From SZUA-117 sp964630795 (lineage in GTDB: Bacteria > Pseudomonadota > Gammaproteobacteria > Steroidobacterales > Woeseiaceae), in contig CAZVWF010000047.1 of the NCBI GenBank assembly GCA_964630795.1, positions 1 to 21,967 of the forward strand: a stretch of 21,967 nucleotides of DNA, written 5' to 3'. Shown here piece after piece: positions 1-7,054 of this stretch; within the stretch, counting starts at the first letter, position 1, and each line of letters begins with the position of its first letter. Position numbers and translations under genes: made by a program. The notes beneath the pieces are model-generated. The model saw only the letters and a list, made by a program, of their open reading frames with translations. It had not been told where the DNA came from and did not search any database.

Positions 1-57
1 GCGCTTTCCCTTGGCCCCGGAATCTCCCTGGGCGCGTATGGGTTACCATGCGCGGGC

Positions 58-1074
58 ATGTTTTTATCCGACTTTGATTTCGAGCTGCCGGACGTGCTGA
101 TCGCCCAGTATCCGACGCCTGAACGCCGCGATAGCCGGTTGCTGGTTGCGGGCGACACGCTCGAAGACCGGCAGTTTTCCAACCTGGTCGATTATCTCGA
201 TCGAGGAGACCTGCTGGTGTTCAACGATACCCAGGTAATCCGTGCGCGACTCAAGGGGTCTAAAGCAACCGGCGGCAAGGTCGAAATCCTGGTCGAGCGT
301 GTATTGACGGACACCGAATGTCTCGCGCAGGTTCGCGCAAGCAAATCGCCGAAACCGGAGTCATCAATCAACCTGCCCGGCGGCGCCGAGGCCGTGGTAC
401 TCGGGCGTGAAGATGGCATGTTCCGGTTACGGCTTTCGGAGGAGGTGCTGCCGTATCTCGACCGGCACGGCGAAGTGCCGCTGCCGCCCTATCTCGAGCG
501 TGCGGAAGAGATCGAGGATGCGGAGCGCTACCAGACCGTTTATGCCGCGAATCCCGGTGCTGTCGCGGCACCGACAGCCGGCCTGCACTTCGATCAGCAG
601 ATGCTCGATGAGACCGAAAGTAAAGGAATTCGCCACGCGCACGTTACGCTGCATGTCGGTGCGGGCACCTTCCAGCCACTTCGCGAGGAACAGGTCGATC
701 GAAACCGCCTGCACAAGGAGCGGCTCATGGTCAGCGATGAGGTCGTGACCGCGGTGCGTGAAACGCGGGAAGCCGGAGGGCGCGTCATCGCGGTGGGAAC
801 GACGTCGGTTCGTGCGCTCGAGGCGGCATCCGACGAAGCCGGTATCCGCGCCTTCGATGGCGAGACAGACCTGTTCATCCGGCCCGGCTACGCGTTTCGA
901 TCCGTCGACCTGATGCTGACGAATTTTCATCTGCCACGATCGTCTTTGCTGATGCTCGTCTCGGCCTTCGCGGGCAGGGAGAGAATTCTTGATGCGTATC
1001 GCCATGCCGTCGAGAGTCAGTATCGTTTTTTCAGTTATGGTGATGCCATGTTAATCAGGCCGGCAGACGCATGA
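58..1074 (+). CDS. queA: QueA, S-adenosylmethionine:tRNA ribosyltransferase-isomerase
   Basis: Transfers and isomerises the ribosyl group of SAM onto preQ1 at position 34 of tRNAs, forming epoxyqueuosine (cytosolic, queuosine pathway). The 338-residue product is close to the usual 340-356. Family landmarks are visible: the N-terminal SDFDFELPxxLIAQ block (residues 4-17), GEVPLPPY (138-145), AAPTAGLHF (170-178), HVGAGTFQPL (199-208) and a C-terminal NFHLPRSSLLMLVSAF block near 291-306. The ATG at 58 is the only start that fits the family N-terminus; upstream ATGs at 38 and 48 are out of frame. No good Shine-Dalgarno sequence is visible in the 57 bases upstream, and I could not fit a convincing promoter there, so it may belong to a transcript starting before the window. 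It overlaps tgt by 4 bases (ATGA), consistent with translational coupling of consecutive queuosine enzymes. Confidence 0.97.
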   Translation: MFLSDFDFELPDVLIAQYPTPERRDSRLLVAGDTLEDRQFSNLVDYLDRGDLLVFNDTQVIRARLKGSKATGGKVEILVERVLTDTECLAQVRASKSPKPESSINLPGGAEAVVLGREDGMFRLRLSEEVLPYLDRHGEVPLPPYLERAEEIEDAERYQTVYAANPGAVAAPTAGLHFDQQMLDETESKGIRHAHVTLHVGAGTFQPLREEQVDRNRLHKERLMVSDEVVTAVRETREAGGRVIAVGTTSVRALEAASDEAGIRAFDGETDLFIRPGYAFRSVDLMLTNFHLPRSSLLMLVSAFAGRERILDAYRHAVESQYRFFSYGDAMLIRPADA

Positions 1075-2189
1075 AGTTCGACATTCAGTCCAAGGCTGGC
1101 GCGGCCCGGCGGGGCACGCTCAAGTTTCGTCGTGGCACGATCGAAACGCCCGCATTCATGCCGGTCGGTACCTACGGGTCCGTCAAGAGCGTGACGCCCG
1201 CAGAAGTTTCGGCGTCGGGCGCCGAGATCATTCTCGGCAATACCTTTCACCTGATGTTGCGGCCCGGTACTGAGATTGTTCGCAAGCACAACGGCCTGCA
1301 CGAGTTCATGAACTGGCAGGGACCGATCCTGACCGACTCCGGCGGATTCCAGGTGTTCTCTCTCGCCGAACTGCGCAAGCTGACGGAGGAGGGGGTCAGA
1401 TTTCGATCGCCTGTTAATGGCGATGAAATTCTGCTGACGCCGGAGCGCTCGATGGAAGTTCAGCACGACCTGAACGCCGACGTGACGATGGTCTTCGATG
1501 AATGCACCACCTATCCGGCGACAGAGGAAGAGGCGCGCGAGTCGATGCAGTTGTCGTTGCGCTGGGCCGAAAGAAGTCGCGTCAGGTTCGATGCACTCAA
1601 AGCATCGGAACCAGAGCGTGGAGAAGCGTTGTTCGGCATCGTGCAAGGCGGAGTCCATGATGCCCTTCGGAAAGCGTCGCTGGACGGTTTGCTGAAGATA
1701 GGATTCGATGGGTATGCGGTTGGCGGACTCGCGGTGGGTGAGTCGGAACAGGAACGAAACGACGTGCTGGATCACCTGGTACCCCTGATGCCGGACGCCT
1801 GTCCCCGCTACCTGATGGGCGTTGGCACGCCCGTCGACATCGCGGAGGCCGTCAGTCGCGGCATCGACATGTTCGACTGCGTGATGCCGACCCGGCATGC
1901 CAGGACCGGGCACCTGTTCACATCGCGAGGCGTGGTCAGGATTCGCAACGCCCGATACGCGACGGACACGGGCCCGCTGGATCCCGATTGCGCCTGCGAG
2001 GCCTGCCAGAACTATAGTCTTGCCTATCTGCGGCACCTCGAGAAGTGCGGTGAAATCCTCGGGCCGAGGTTACATACAATCCATAATCTTTATTATTATC
2101 AAACTCTTATGAAAAATATCCGGGCGGCCATCAGCGCGGACGCGTTGCCGGAGTTCGTGGCCGACCTGAAGGCCCGATACGACGACTGA
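1071..2189 (+). CDS. tgt: Tgt, tRNA-guanine(34) transglycosylase
   Basis: Swaps guanine 34 of GUN-anticodon tRNAs for preQ1, the step before QueA. Length is 372 residues (E. coli about 375). Visible catalytic features: LTDSGGFQVFSL with Asp89 (base-binding/acid-base Asp), FDCVMPTR with the nucleophile Asp269, and the structural zinc site Cys307-x-Cys309-x2-Cys312 followed by the IHN histidine His338. GIVQGG and GGLAVGE substrate motifs are also present. The start codon overlaps the queA stop (ATGA). The codons for residues about 334-350 (the HTIHNLYYYQTLMKNI block) lie in a strikingly AT-rich patch (2070-2119, about 18% GC), unlike the rest of the gene, although the protein sequence there is normal for the family. 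The gene looks intact and functional. Confidence 0.97.
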   Translation: MKFDIQSKAGAARRGTLKFRRGTIETPAFMPVGTYGSVKSVTPAEVSASGAEIILGNTFHLMLRPGTEIVRKHNGLHEFMNWQGPILTDSGGFQVFSLAELRKLTEEGVRFRSPVNGDEILLTPERSMEVQHDLNADVTMVFDECTTYPATEEEARESMQLSLRWAERSRVRFDALKASEPERGEALFGIVQGGVHDALRKASLDGLLKIGFDGYAVGGLAVGESEQERNDVLDHLVPLMPDACPRYLMGVGTPVDIAEAVSRGIDMFDCVMPTRHARTGHLFTSRGVVRIRNARYATDTGPLDPDCACEACQNYSLAYLRHLEKCGEILGPRLHTIHNLYYYQTLMKNIRAAISADALPEFVADLKARYDD

Positions 2190-2202
2190 CGTCGATTTCA
2201 CC

Positions 2203-2229
2203 GGATGCTTGTTTCCGCAGGGAGCATCC
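2203..2229. repeat. Inverted repeat (hairpin) after tgt
   Basis: GGATGCT at 2203-2209 is perfectly complementary to AGCATCC at 2223-2229, giving a 7-bp stem with a 13-base loop, 13 bases after the tgt stop. No T-run follows directly (the nearest, 7 Ts, is at 2266-2272), so it is not a canonical intrinsic terminator. It could stabilise the queA-tgt mRNA end or be a weak pause or Rho-related structure. Function is inferred only. Confidence 0.4.
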
Positions 2230-2247
2230 CCACGTCCCGGACTCGTG

Positions 2248-2256
2248 TGCCATAAT
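2248..2256 (+). promoter_or_regulatory. Putative extended -10 promoter for yajC-secD-secF
   Basis: TGC-CATAAT matches an extended -10 element (TGn plus 5 of 6 bases of TATAAT). No recognisable -35 lies 16-18 bases upstream, which is tolerated with an extended -10. The predicted start near 2263 would give a leader of about 49 bases before the yajC ATG at 2312. This is a pattern match only. Confidence 0.4.
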
Positions 2257-2298
2257 AGCGCGCCATTTTTTTCAGGCCCGGCCGAGTCGGCAGGCCAC

Positions 2299-2302
2299 AG
2301 GA
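2299..2302 (+). promoter_or_regulatory. Ribosome binding site deciding the yajC start
   Basis: AGGA sits 9 bases before the ATG at 2312 but abuts the in-frame TTG at 2303, so initiation at the ATG is much the better fit. Confidence 0.6.
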
Positions 2303-2311
2303 TTGATACTC

Positions 2312-2635
2312 ATGGATTTCTTGATTCGTTCGGCCTATGCGCAGGACGCCGCACAGGCAAACCCATTCGGCTTCTTTCTGCCGATGATCGTCATTTTCGT
2401 TGCTTTCTATTTTCTGTTGATCAGGCCGCAACAGAAACGTCAGAAGGCCCATGCTGAGCTGGTCGGTGCGCTGTCGACCGGTGATGAGGTGGTCACTGCC
2501 GGCGGTATTCTCGGCAAAGTGACGGCGGTCAGCGAGCATTATGCGACTTTAAAGATTGCTGATGACGTGGAAATCAAAGTTCAGAAGTCGACGGTGTCCG
2601 CTGTCGTGCCGAAAGGCACCATTGACGCAGCCTGA
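2312..2635 (+). CDS. yajC: YajC, Sec translocon accessory subunit
   Basis: Small inner-membrane protein that associates with SecD and SecF and the SecYEG channel. From the ATG at 2312 it has 107 residues (E. coli 110). A single transmembrane segment (about residues 18-37, ending FYFLLIRPQQKR) carries the family signature RPQQKR at the cytoplasmic face. It is followed by a small basic/polar domain with GDEVVTAGGILGKV, typical of the family. An in-frame TTG nine bases upstream would add three residues but lacks a properly spaced ribosome binding site. It is followed 15 bases later by secD, so yajC-secD-secF read as one operon in the standard order. Confidence 0.95.
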   Translation: MDFLIRSAYAQDAAQANPFGFFLPMIVIFVAFYFLLIRPQQKRQKAHAELVGALSTGDEVVTAGGILGKVTAVSEHYATLKIADDVEIKVQKSTVSAVVPKGTIDAA

Positions 2636-2650
2636 TACCGGCAGATCGCG

Positions 2651-4474
2651 ATGAATCGATATCCCGCCTGGCTTAATGCACTGGTGCTGATCATTTTCCT
2701 GGTCGGTGGCCTGGTCGCTATGCCGAACATTTACGGGACGGCACCGGCGGTGCAGCTCGCGAAGTCTGACGGGAATCCCTATGGCGCCAATCGCATTCAG
2801 CGTGTTGAGCAGGCGCTCGAACGCGGCGACATTACGCCAGGCGCGATTTATGAACAGGATGGGCGTATCGTCGTTCGCTTTAGCGCCGATGACGATGGCA
2901 AGAACGATCAAACGGCGGCAACCGAGATCTTTCGTGAGACGTTCAAGGCGGATTCCAACGTTGCGATGACGGATGCGCCCAATACGCCGGCATGGGTGCG
3001 CGAACTGGGCTTGAGCCCGATGAGCCTCGGCCTGGATCTGCGGGGCGGCGTCTACGTTCTCCTTGAGGTTGACATGGAGAGTGCGATTGAAAGCCGTCTC
3101 GTCGCTTACGAGCAGAATTTCGCTCAACGGTTGCGTGATGCGCGCATCCGCAGCCGGCCATCCGCAGAAGGTAACCAGGTCATGATCCCGCTGCGGAGCG
3201 CTGAAGATACAGAGCGCGCGCGTGAGATCATTCGTGAAGCCGATCCTGATGTGTTGATACTCGACGGCGCCGACGGACGATCACTTCGTGTCCGCATGAG
3301 CGATGTCCAGATCAAGGCTCGCCAGGATTTCGCGATCGAACAGAACATCACGACCCTCAGGAATCGTGTCGACCAGCTCGGTGTTGCCGAACCGCTGGTG
3401 CAGCGTCAGGGCGTCAATCGAATTGTCGTACAGTTACCCGGCGTCCAGGATCCCAATGAGCTGGACAAGATCCTCACGGCCACCGCAACTCTCGAGTTTC
3501 GCCTCGTGGATACGGCGGGCGACAGTCCCGGATCGCGTCGTTACCAGGGCAGGGGAGTCGCAGGACAGCTCCTGAAACGCGACGTAATCGCGTCCGGAGA
3601 TCAGATCATTAACGCCGAGTCCGGCTTCAGCGAAGGCCAACCCGCGGTATTTATTACGCTGGATGCCGCTGGCGGCGAGAAGATGCTGGAAACGACCCAG
3701 CAAAACCTGCGTAAGCCGATGTCGACCGTTTTTATCGAGACGCGACGCGAGTCCATCACGCTGCCCGACGGCACCACGTCTTACCGAACAATCAAGACCG
3801 AAGAAATTATCAACACGGCGACGATCCAGGGCATCTTCAAGGACCGCTTCCGGACGACCGGGCTCACACCGGTCGAGGCCAGGGATCTTGCGCTGTTGCT
3901 TCGTGCGGGTGCACTGGCGGCGCCGGTATTCAAAGTAGACGACCGGACGATCGGCCCGACCCTGGGTGCTGCCAATATTGATCGCGGCTTCAATGCCGTG
4001 CAGATTGGCTTTCTGGCTGTGATCGTGTTCATGGCTGTCTATTATCGTGGCTTCGGCATGATTGCCAACCTGGCGCTGTTGTCGAACCTGGTATTCATCG
4101 TTGCGTTGCTGTCATTGTTGCAGGCATCGCTGACATTGCCGGGTATTGCCGGCATCGTACTCACGGTCGGCATGGCTGTTGATGCCAACGTACTCATCTT
4201 CGAGCGAATACGTGAGGAAATTGTCGACGGGAACACGATCCAGAACTGCATTCACGCAGGCTACGAAAAGGCCTTTTCGTCGATCGCGGATGCCAATATA
4301 ACCACGCTGATCGCTGCCATCGTGTTGTTCGCATTTGGCACAGGTCCGATCAAGGGCTTTGCCGTGACCCTGTCGCTCGGAATTGTGACGTCGATGTTCA
4401 CTGCCATCATCGGTACTCGCACGGTAGTGAATCTCCTGTTCGGCGGCCGCCGCCTCCAGAAACTGCCGATCTAG
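2651..4474 (+). CDS. secD: SecD, protein translocase subunit
   Basis: Inner-membrane RND-type subunit that uses the proton-motive force to help complete protein export through SecYEG. Length is 607 residues (E. coli 615). Transmembrane segment 1 is at about residues 8-24; the periplasmic P1 region contains the LGLDLRGG motif (126-133). The C-terminal block from about residue 447 holds five more transmembrane segments, including GMAVDANVLIFERIREE near 507, whose Asp is part of the proton-transport motif shared by SecD and SecF. The ATG follows yajC by 15 bases without a strong Shine-Dalgarno sequence, so translation may be coupled. No truncation or frameshift is visible. Confidence 0.97.
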   Translation: MNRYPAWLNALVLIIFLVGGLVAMPNIYGTAPAVQLAKSDGNPYGANRIQRVEQALERGDITPGAIYEQDGRIVVRFSADDDGKNDQTAATEIFRETFKADSNVAMTDAPNTPAWVRELGLSPMSLGLDLRGGVYVLLEVDMESAIESRLVAYEQNFAQRLRDARIRSRPSAEGNQVMIPLRSAEDTERAREIIREADPDVLILDGADGRSLRVRMSDVQIKARQDFAIEQNITTLRNRVDQLGVAEPLVQRQGVNRIVVQLPGVQDPNELDKILTATATLEFRLVDTAGDSPGSRRYQGRGVAGQLLKRDVIASGDQIINAESGFSEGQPAVFITLDAAGGEKMLETTQQNLRKPMSTVFIETRRESITLPDGTTSYRTIKTEEIINTATIQGIFKDRFRTTGLTPVEARDLALLLRAGALAAPVFKVDDRTIGPTLGAANIDRGFNAVQIGFLAVIVFMAVYYRGFGMIANLALLSNLVFIVALLSLLQASLTLPGIAGIVLTVGMAVDANVLIFERIREEIVDGNTIQNCIHAGYEKAFSSIADANITTLIAAIVLFAFGTGPIKGFAVTLSLGIVTSMFTAIIGTRTVVNLLFGGRRLQKLPI

Positions 4475-4485
4475 GAAGCGAATCG

Positions 4486-5427
4486 ATGCGATTGATCAAA
4501 AAGAAAACCAACATCGACTTTCTGAGCCGCTCACGGCGTAACATAGCGGTCGGTATTTCAGTCCTCGTCGTGGTGGCATCGATCATGTCGCTGGCGACGC
4601 GCGGGCTCAGCCTCGGCATTGATTTCACGGGCGGATTCCTGTTCCAGGTGCAGTACCCGCAGCAGGCGGACCTGGTCGAGATTCGCCAAAAACTGACCGC
4701 TGCCGGATTCGGCAATCATGTCGTGCAGGACTTCGGCACCGAAGGCGAGATTCTGGTTCGACTTCCGCCATTACCGGGACAGGAAGCCAATACGATTCGC
4801 GATACGGTGTTCGAAACGCTCTCCGGCGGAGATCCGGAAGTGGACCTGTTGCTGTTTGCCAACGTAAGCGCGCAGGTTGGTGAGGAACTGACGGAGCAGG
4901 GCGGACTTGCCATGATATTTGCGCTCCTGATGATCTTCGCTTACGTCATGTTCCGCTTTCAATGGAAGTTTGCAATGGGCGCTGTTGCGGCCCTGGCGCA
5001 TGACGTCATCGTCACCGTGGGTTTCTTTTCGATCACAGGTATCTCGTTCGACCTGACGGTGGTCGCAGCCGTGCTGGCGGTAATAGGTTATTCACTGAAC
5101 GACACGGTTGTCGCATTCGATCGAATTCGTGAGAACTTCACCAAGTTACGCGGAGCGACGCCGGAAGAATCGATGAATACGTCGATCAATGAAATGCTCG
5201 CACGGACGATTATCACCGGTCTCACGACGCTGGTCGTGCTGACAGCCTTGCTTCTGCTCGGCGGGGAATCGGTTGGGCCCTTCTCGATCGCGCTGATCGT
5301 TGGCATCATCGTGGGTACGTACTCGTCGATTTACACGGCCAGTGCGACGGCACTTATGTTGCATGTTTCGCCGCAGGACCTGATGCCGCCGGAAATCGAT
5401 CCCGATCTGATCGACGACCTGCCCTGA
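4486..5427 (+). CDS. secF: SecF, protein translocase subunit
   Basis: Partner of SecD in the SecDF-YajC complex of the inner membrane. Length is 313 residues (E. coli 323). Transmembrane segment 1 is at about residues 19-35, followed by the LGIDFTGG motif (43-50). The remaining membrane segments lie in the C-terminal half, with VIGYSLNDTVVAFDRIRE near 198-216, the counterpart of the SecD proton-path motif. AGGAAG at 4473-4478, overlapping the secD stop, is a well-placed ribosome binding site 7 bases before the ATG. The gene ends 11 bases from the end of the convergent suhB, with no room for an intrinsic terminator between them. Confidence 0.97.
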   Translation: MRLIKKKTNIDFLSRSRRNIAVGISVLVVVASIMSLATRGLSLGIDFTGGFLFQVQYPQQADLVEIRQKLTAAGFGNHVVQDFGTEGEILVRLPPLPGQEANTIRDTVFETLSGGDPEVDLLLFANVSAQVGEELTEQGGLAMIFALLMIFAYVMFRFQWKFAMGAVAALAHDVIVTVGFFSITGISFDLTVVAAVLAVIGYSLNDTVVAFDRIRENFTKLRGATPEESMNTSINEMLARTIITGLTTLVVLTALLLLGGESVGPFSIALIVGIIVGTYSSIYTASATALMLHVSPQDLMPPEIDPDLIDDLP

Positions 5428-5438
5428 CGGCGGGTACG

Positions 5439-6242
5439 CTATCTGTTCTCGAACATCGTCCTGATATCCGGTGCGAACAGCTTCGCCAGTTCCCGGTAGA
5501 TGCGCGGCGTGCCGCACAGGACGTGACCGGTCTCGAGGAAGTTCTCGGCGCCGTCCAATGCGCTGACCATCCCGCCGGCCTCACGAATGATCAATGCGCC
5601 GGCAGCGAGATCCCAGGGCATCAGCCCTGTTTCCCAGAAAGCGTCGAGCCGGCCGCCCGCAACATAGGCCAGGTCGAGCGCCGCCGCGCCGGGACGGCGA
5701 ATCCCTGACGTGTGCTTCATCGCATTGACAAGCATGTTCATGTACGGCTCGAGTTCTTCGTTGGAGGATCGGTATGGAAACCCGGTTCCAATCAATGCCA
5801 TCTCAAGTTCTGTGAGGCCCGAGACGCGAATTTTACGCCCGTCGAGTTGCGCACCCTGTCCGCGGGTGGCGGTAAAGAGTTCCTGTCGCAAGGGGTCATA
5901 GACCACGCCGTGTTCGACGCGGCCTTTGTGCTGCACGGCGATCGAGACGCAGAAAACCGGAAACCGGTGCAGGTAATTGGTCGTGCCATCCAGCGGATCG
6001 ATGACCCAGACGTAATCGGATTCACCCGAAACGCCGGACTCCTCGGCCTGAATGGCGTGATCGGGATAGTGTTTATGAATGGTTTCGATGACCGCTGCTT
6101 CGGCGGCACGGTCAGCCTCGCTGACGAAATCATTGCGACCCTTTCGCTCGACAACCATCCGGTCGAGCTTGTTTATGTTTCGGATGAGGCTGTTTCCGCC
6201 ACTCCGGGCTGCCATCACGGCAACGTTCAGCATCGCGTGCAT
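5439..6242 (-). CDS. suhB: SuhB, inositol-1-monophosphatase family protein
   Basis: Mg2+-dependent inositol monophosphatase. In E. coli SuhB also acts in rRNA antitermination and ribosome maturation. The 267 residues match E. coli length exactly. Metal-binding motifs are complete: EESG (67-70), DPLDGTTNYLH (82-92, with Asp82 and Asp85) and WDLAAG (210-215, Asp211). The start MHAMLNVAV mirrors the E. coli N-terminus, so the first ATG (codon at 6242-6240) is preferred over the second three codons later. It is transcribed divergently from trmJ across 95 bases and converges on secF, the same place it holds next to trmJ in E. coli and Pseudomonas. Confidence 0.96.
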   Translation of the reverse strand: MHAMLNVAVMAARSGGNSLIRNINKLDRMVVERKGRNDFVSEADRAAEAAVIETIHKHYPDHAIQAEESGVSGESDYVWVIDPLDGTTNYLHRFPVFCVSIAVQHKGRVEHGVVYDPLRQELFTATRGQGAQLDGRKIRVSGLTELEMALIGTGFPYRSSNEELEPYMNMLVNAMKHTSGIRRPGAAALDLAYVAGGRLDAFWETGLMPWDLAAGALIIREAGGMVSALDGAENFLETGHVLCGTPRIYRELAKLFAPDIRTMFENR

Positions 6243-6299
6243 TTTGATTCCGCCAGGTTTTGAAAGAACTTAAGATCGGACTGATCCGAAAAGCGGCGG

Positions 6300-6309
6300 T
6301 AGAATACCA
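6300..6309. promoter_or_regulatory. Overlapping divergent -10 elements for suhB and trmJ
   Basis: On the + strand TAGAAT (6300-6305, 5 of 6 to consensus) could serve trmJ. On the - strand the same bases read TGG-TATTCT (6309-6301), an extended -10 for suhB, with CTGACC (6331-6326) as a loose -35 at 19-base spacing. The + strand lacks a clear -35. If both are used, the two polymerases would compete for the same bases. A small inverted repeat (TCGGA, 6276-6280; TCCGA, 6285-6289) lies between this and suhB. Confidence 0.3.
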
Positions 6310-6322
6310 GACACTCGTCTGC

Positions 6323-6327
6323 AAGGG
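6323..6327 (+). promoter_or_regulatory. Ribosome binding site deciding the trmJ start
   Basis: AAGGG lies 10 bases before the GTG at 6338, supporting that codon over the TTG at 6260. Confidence 0.45.
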
Positions 6328-6337
6328 TCAGAAATAC

Positions 6338-7054
6338 GTGTCCGTTCGCTTCGTACTGGTGGGTACCACCCACCCCGGCAATATTGGCGCAACCGCGCGC
6401 GCAATGAAGAACATGGGGCTCCATGATCTTGTGCTCGTCGCACCGCGCTACTTTCCGCACGAGGACGCGACGGCGAGGGCATCGGGTGCCGAGGACTTGC
6501 TGGACAACGCGCACGTCGTCGATTCGCTCGACGAGGCGCTGGCTGATTGCCACTTTGCCGCGGCCGCGAGCGCGAGAAACCGTGCGATCGAGTGGCCAAC
6601 CTATACGCCACGCGAGTGTGCGCAGGAATTGACCCAAAAAAGTGCTGCCGGCAAGGTCGCGGTTGTCATGGGGCCTGAAAAGTCCGGCCTGAGCAATGAT
6701 CATCTTGACCAGTGTCACGCGTTGCTAAACATACCGACTGACCCCGGCTTCAGTTCACTGAATATCGCGATGGCTGTGCAGGTCATCAGCTATGAGTTGA
6801 GATTGGCGAGCATCGAGGCGCCATCACCCGAACCGCCGGAAGTGCCGCCAGCGACGTCGGAGGAAATGGAATTTTTCTTCGAGCACCTTGAAGCGGTCCT
6901 GACGTCGCGTGGATTCCTCAATCCCGACAATCCACGCACGCTCATGCGTCGCCTGCGCCGCCTGTTTGTCAAAGCCAGTCCCGATCATAATGAGATCAAT
7001 ATTCTGCGTGGCATTCTGACAGCATTCGAACGTGCCAACGGGGACCAGCGGTGA
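6338..7054 (+). CDS. trmJ: TrmJ, tRNA (cytidine/uridine-32-2'-O)-methyltransferase
   Basis: SPOUT-class enzyme that 2'-O-methylates position 32 of tRNAs with SAM. Starting at the GTG at 6338 it has 238 residues, close to the family. The reading frame is open back to a TTG at 6260, but those 26 residues are unlike the family and would consume nearly the whole divergent promoter region. Seen: FVLVGTTHPGNIGATARAMKN at the N-terminus and the trefoil-knot SAM motifs MGPEKSGLSN (111-120) and IPTDPGFSSLNIAMAV (132-147). The C-terminal part (about 170-238) is the helical extension typical of TrmJ. The stop overlaps the next start by 4 bases (GTGA), tying it to the cysteine desulfurase. In E. coli trmJ sits directly before iscR; here iscR is absent. 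Confidence 0.93.
   Translation: MSVRFVLVGTTHPGNIGATARAMKNMGLHDLVLVAPRYFPHEDATARASGAEDLLDNAHVVDSLDEALADCHFAAAASARNRAIEWPTYTPRECAQELTQKSAAGKVAVVMGPEKSGLSNDHLDQCHALLNIPTDPGFSSLNIAMAVQVISYELRLASIEAPSPEPPEVPPATSEEMEFFFEHLEAVLTSRGFLNPDNPRTLMRRLRRLFVKASPDHNEINILRGILTAFERANGDQR

Noticed and set aside
1..57. Possible queA promoter (TACCAT at 44-49 or TATGGG at 37-42)
   Set aside because: No -35 at acceptable spacing, and the first would give an essentially leaderless message; evidence too weak.
1035..2036. 333-codon open frame on the minus strand
   Set aside because: Entirely antisense to the intact, motif-complete tgt; no family features and typical of GC-rich shadow frames.
6260..6337. 26-residue N-terminal extension of TrmJ from TTG 6260
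   Set aside because: The residues do not match the family and the start would leave only 17 bases for two divergent promoters.
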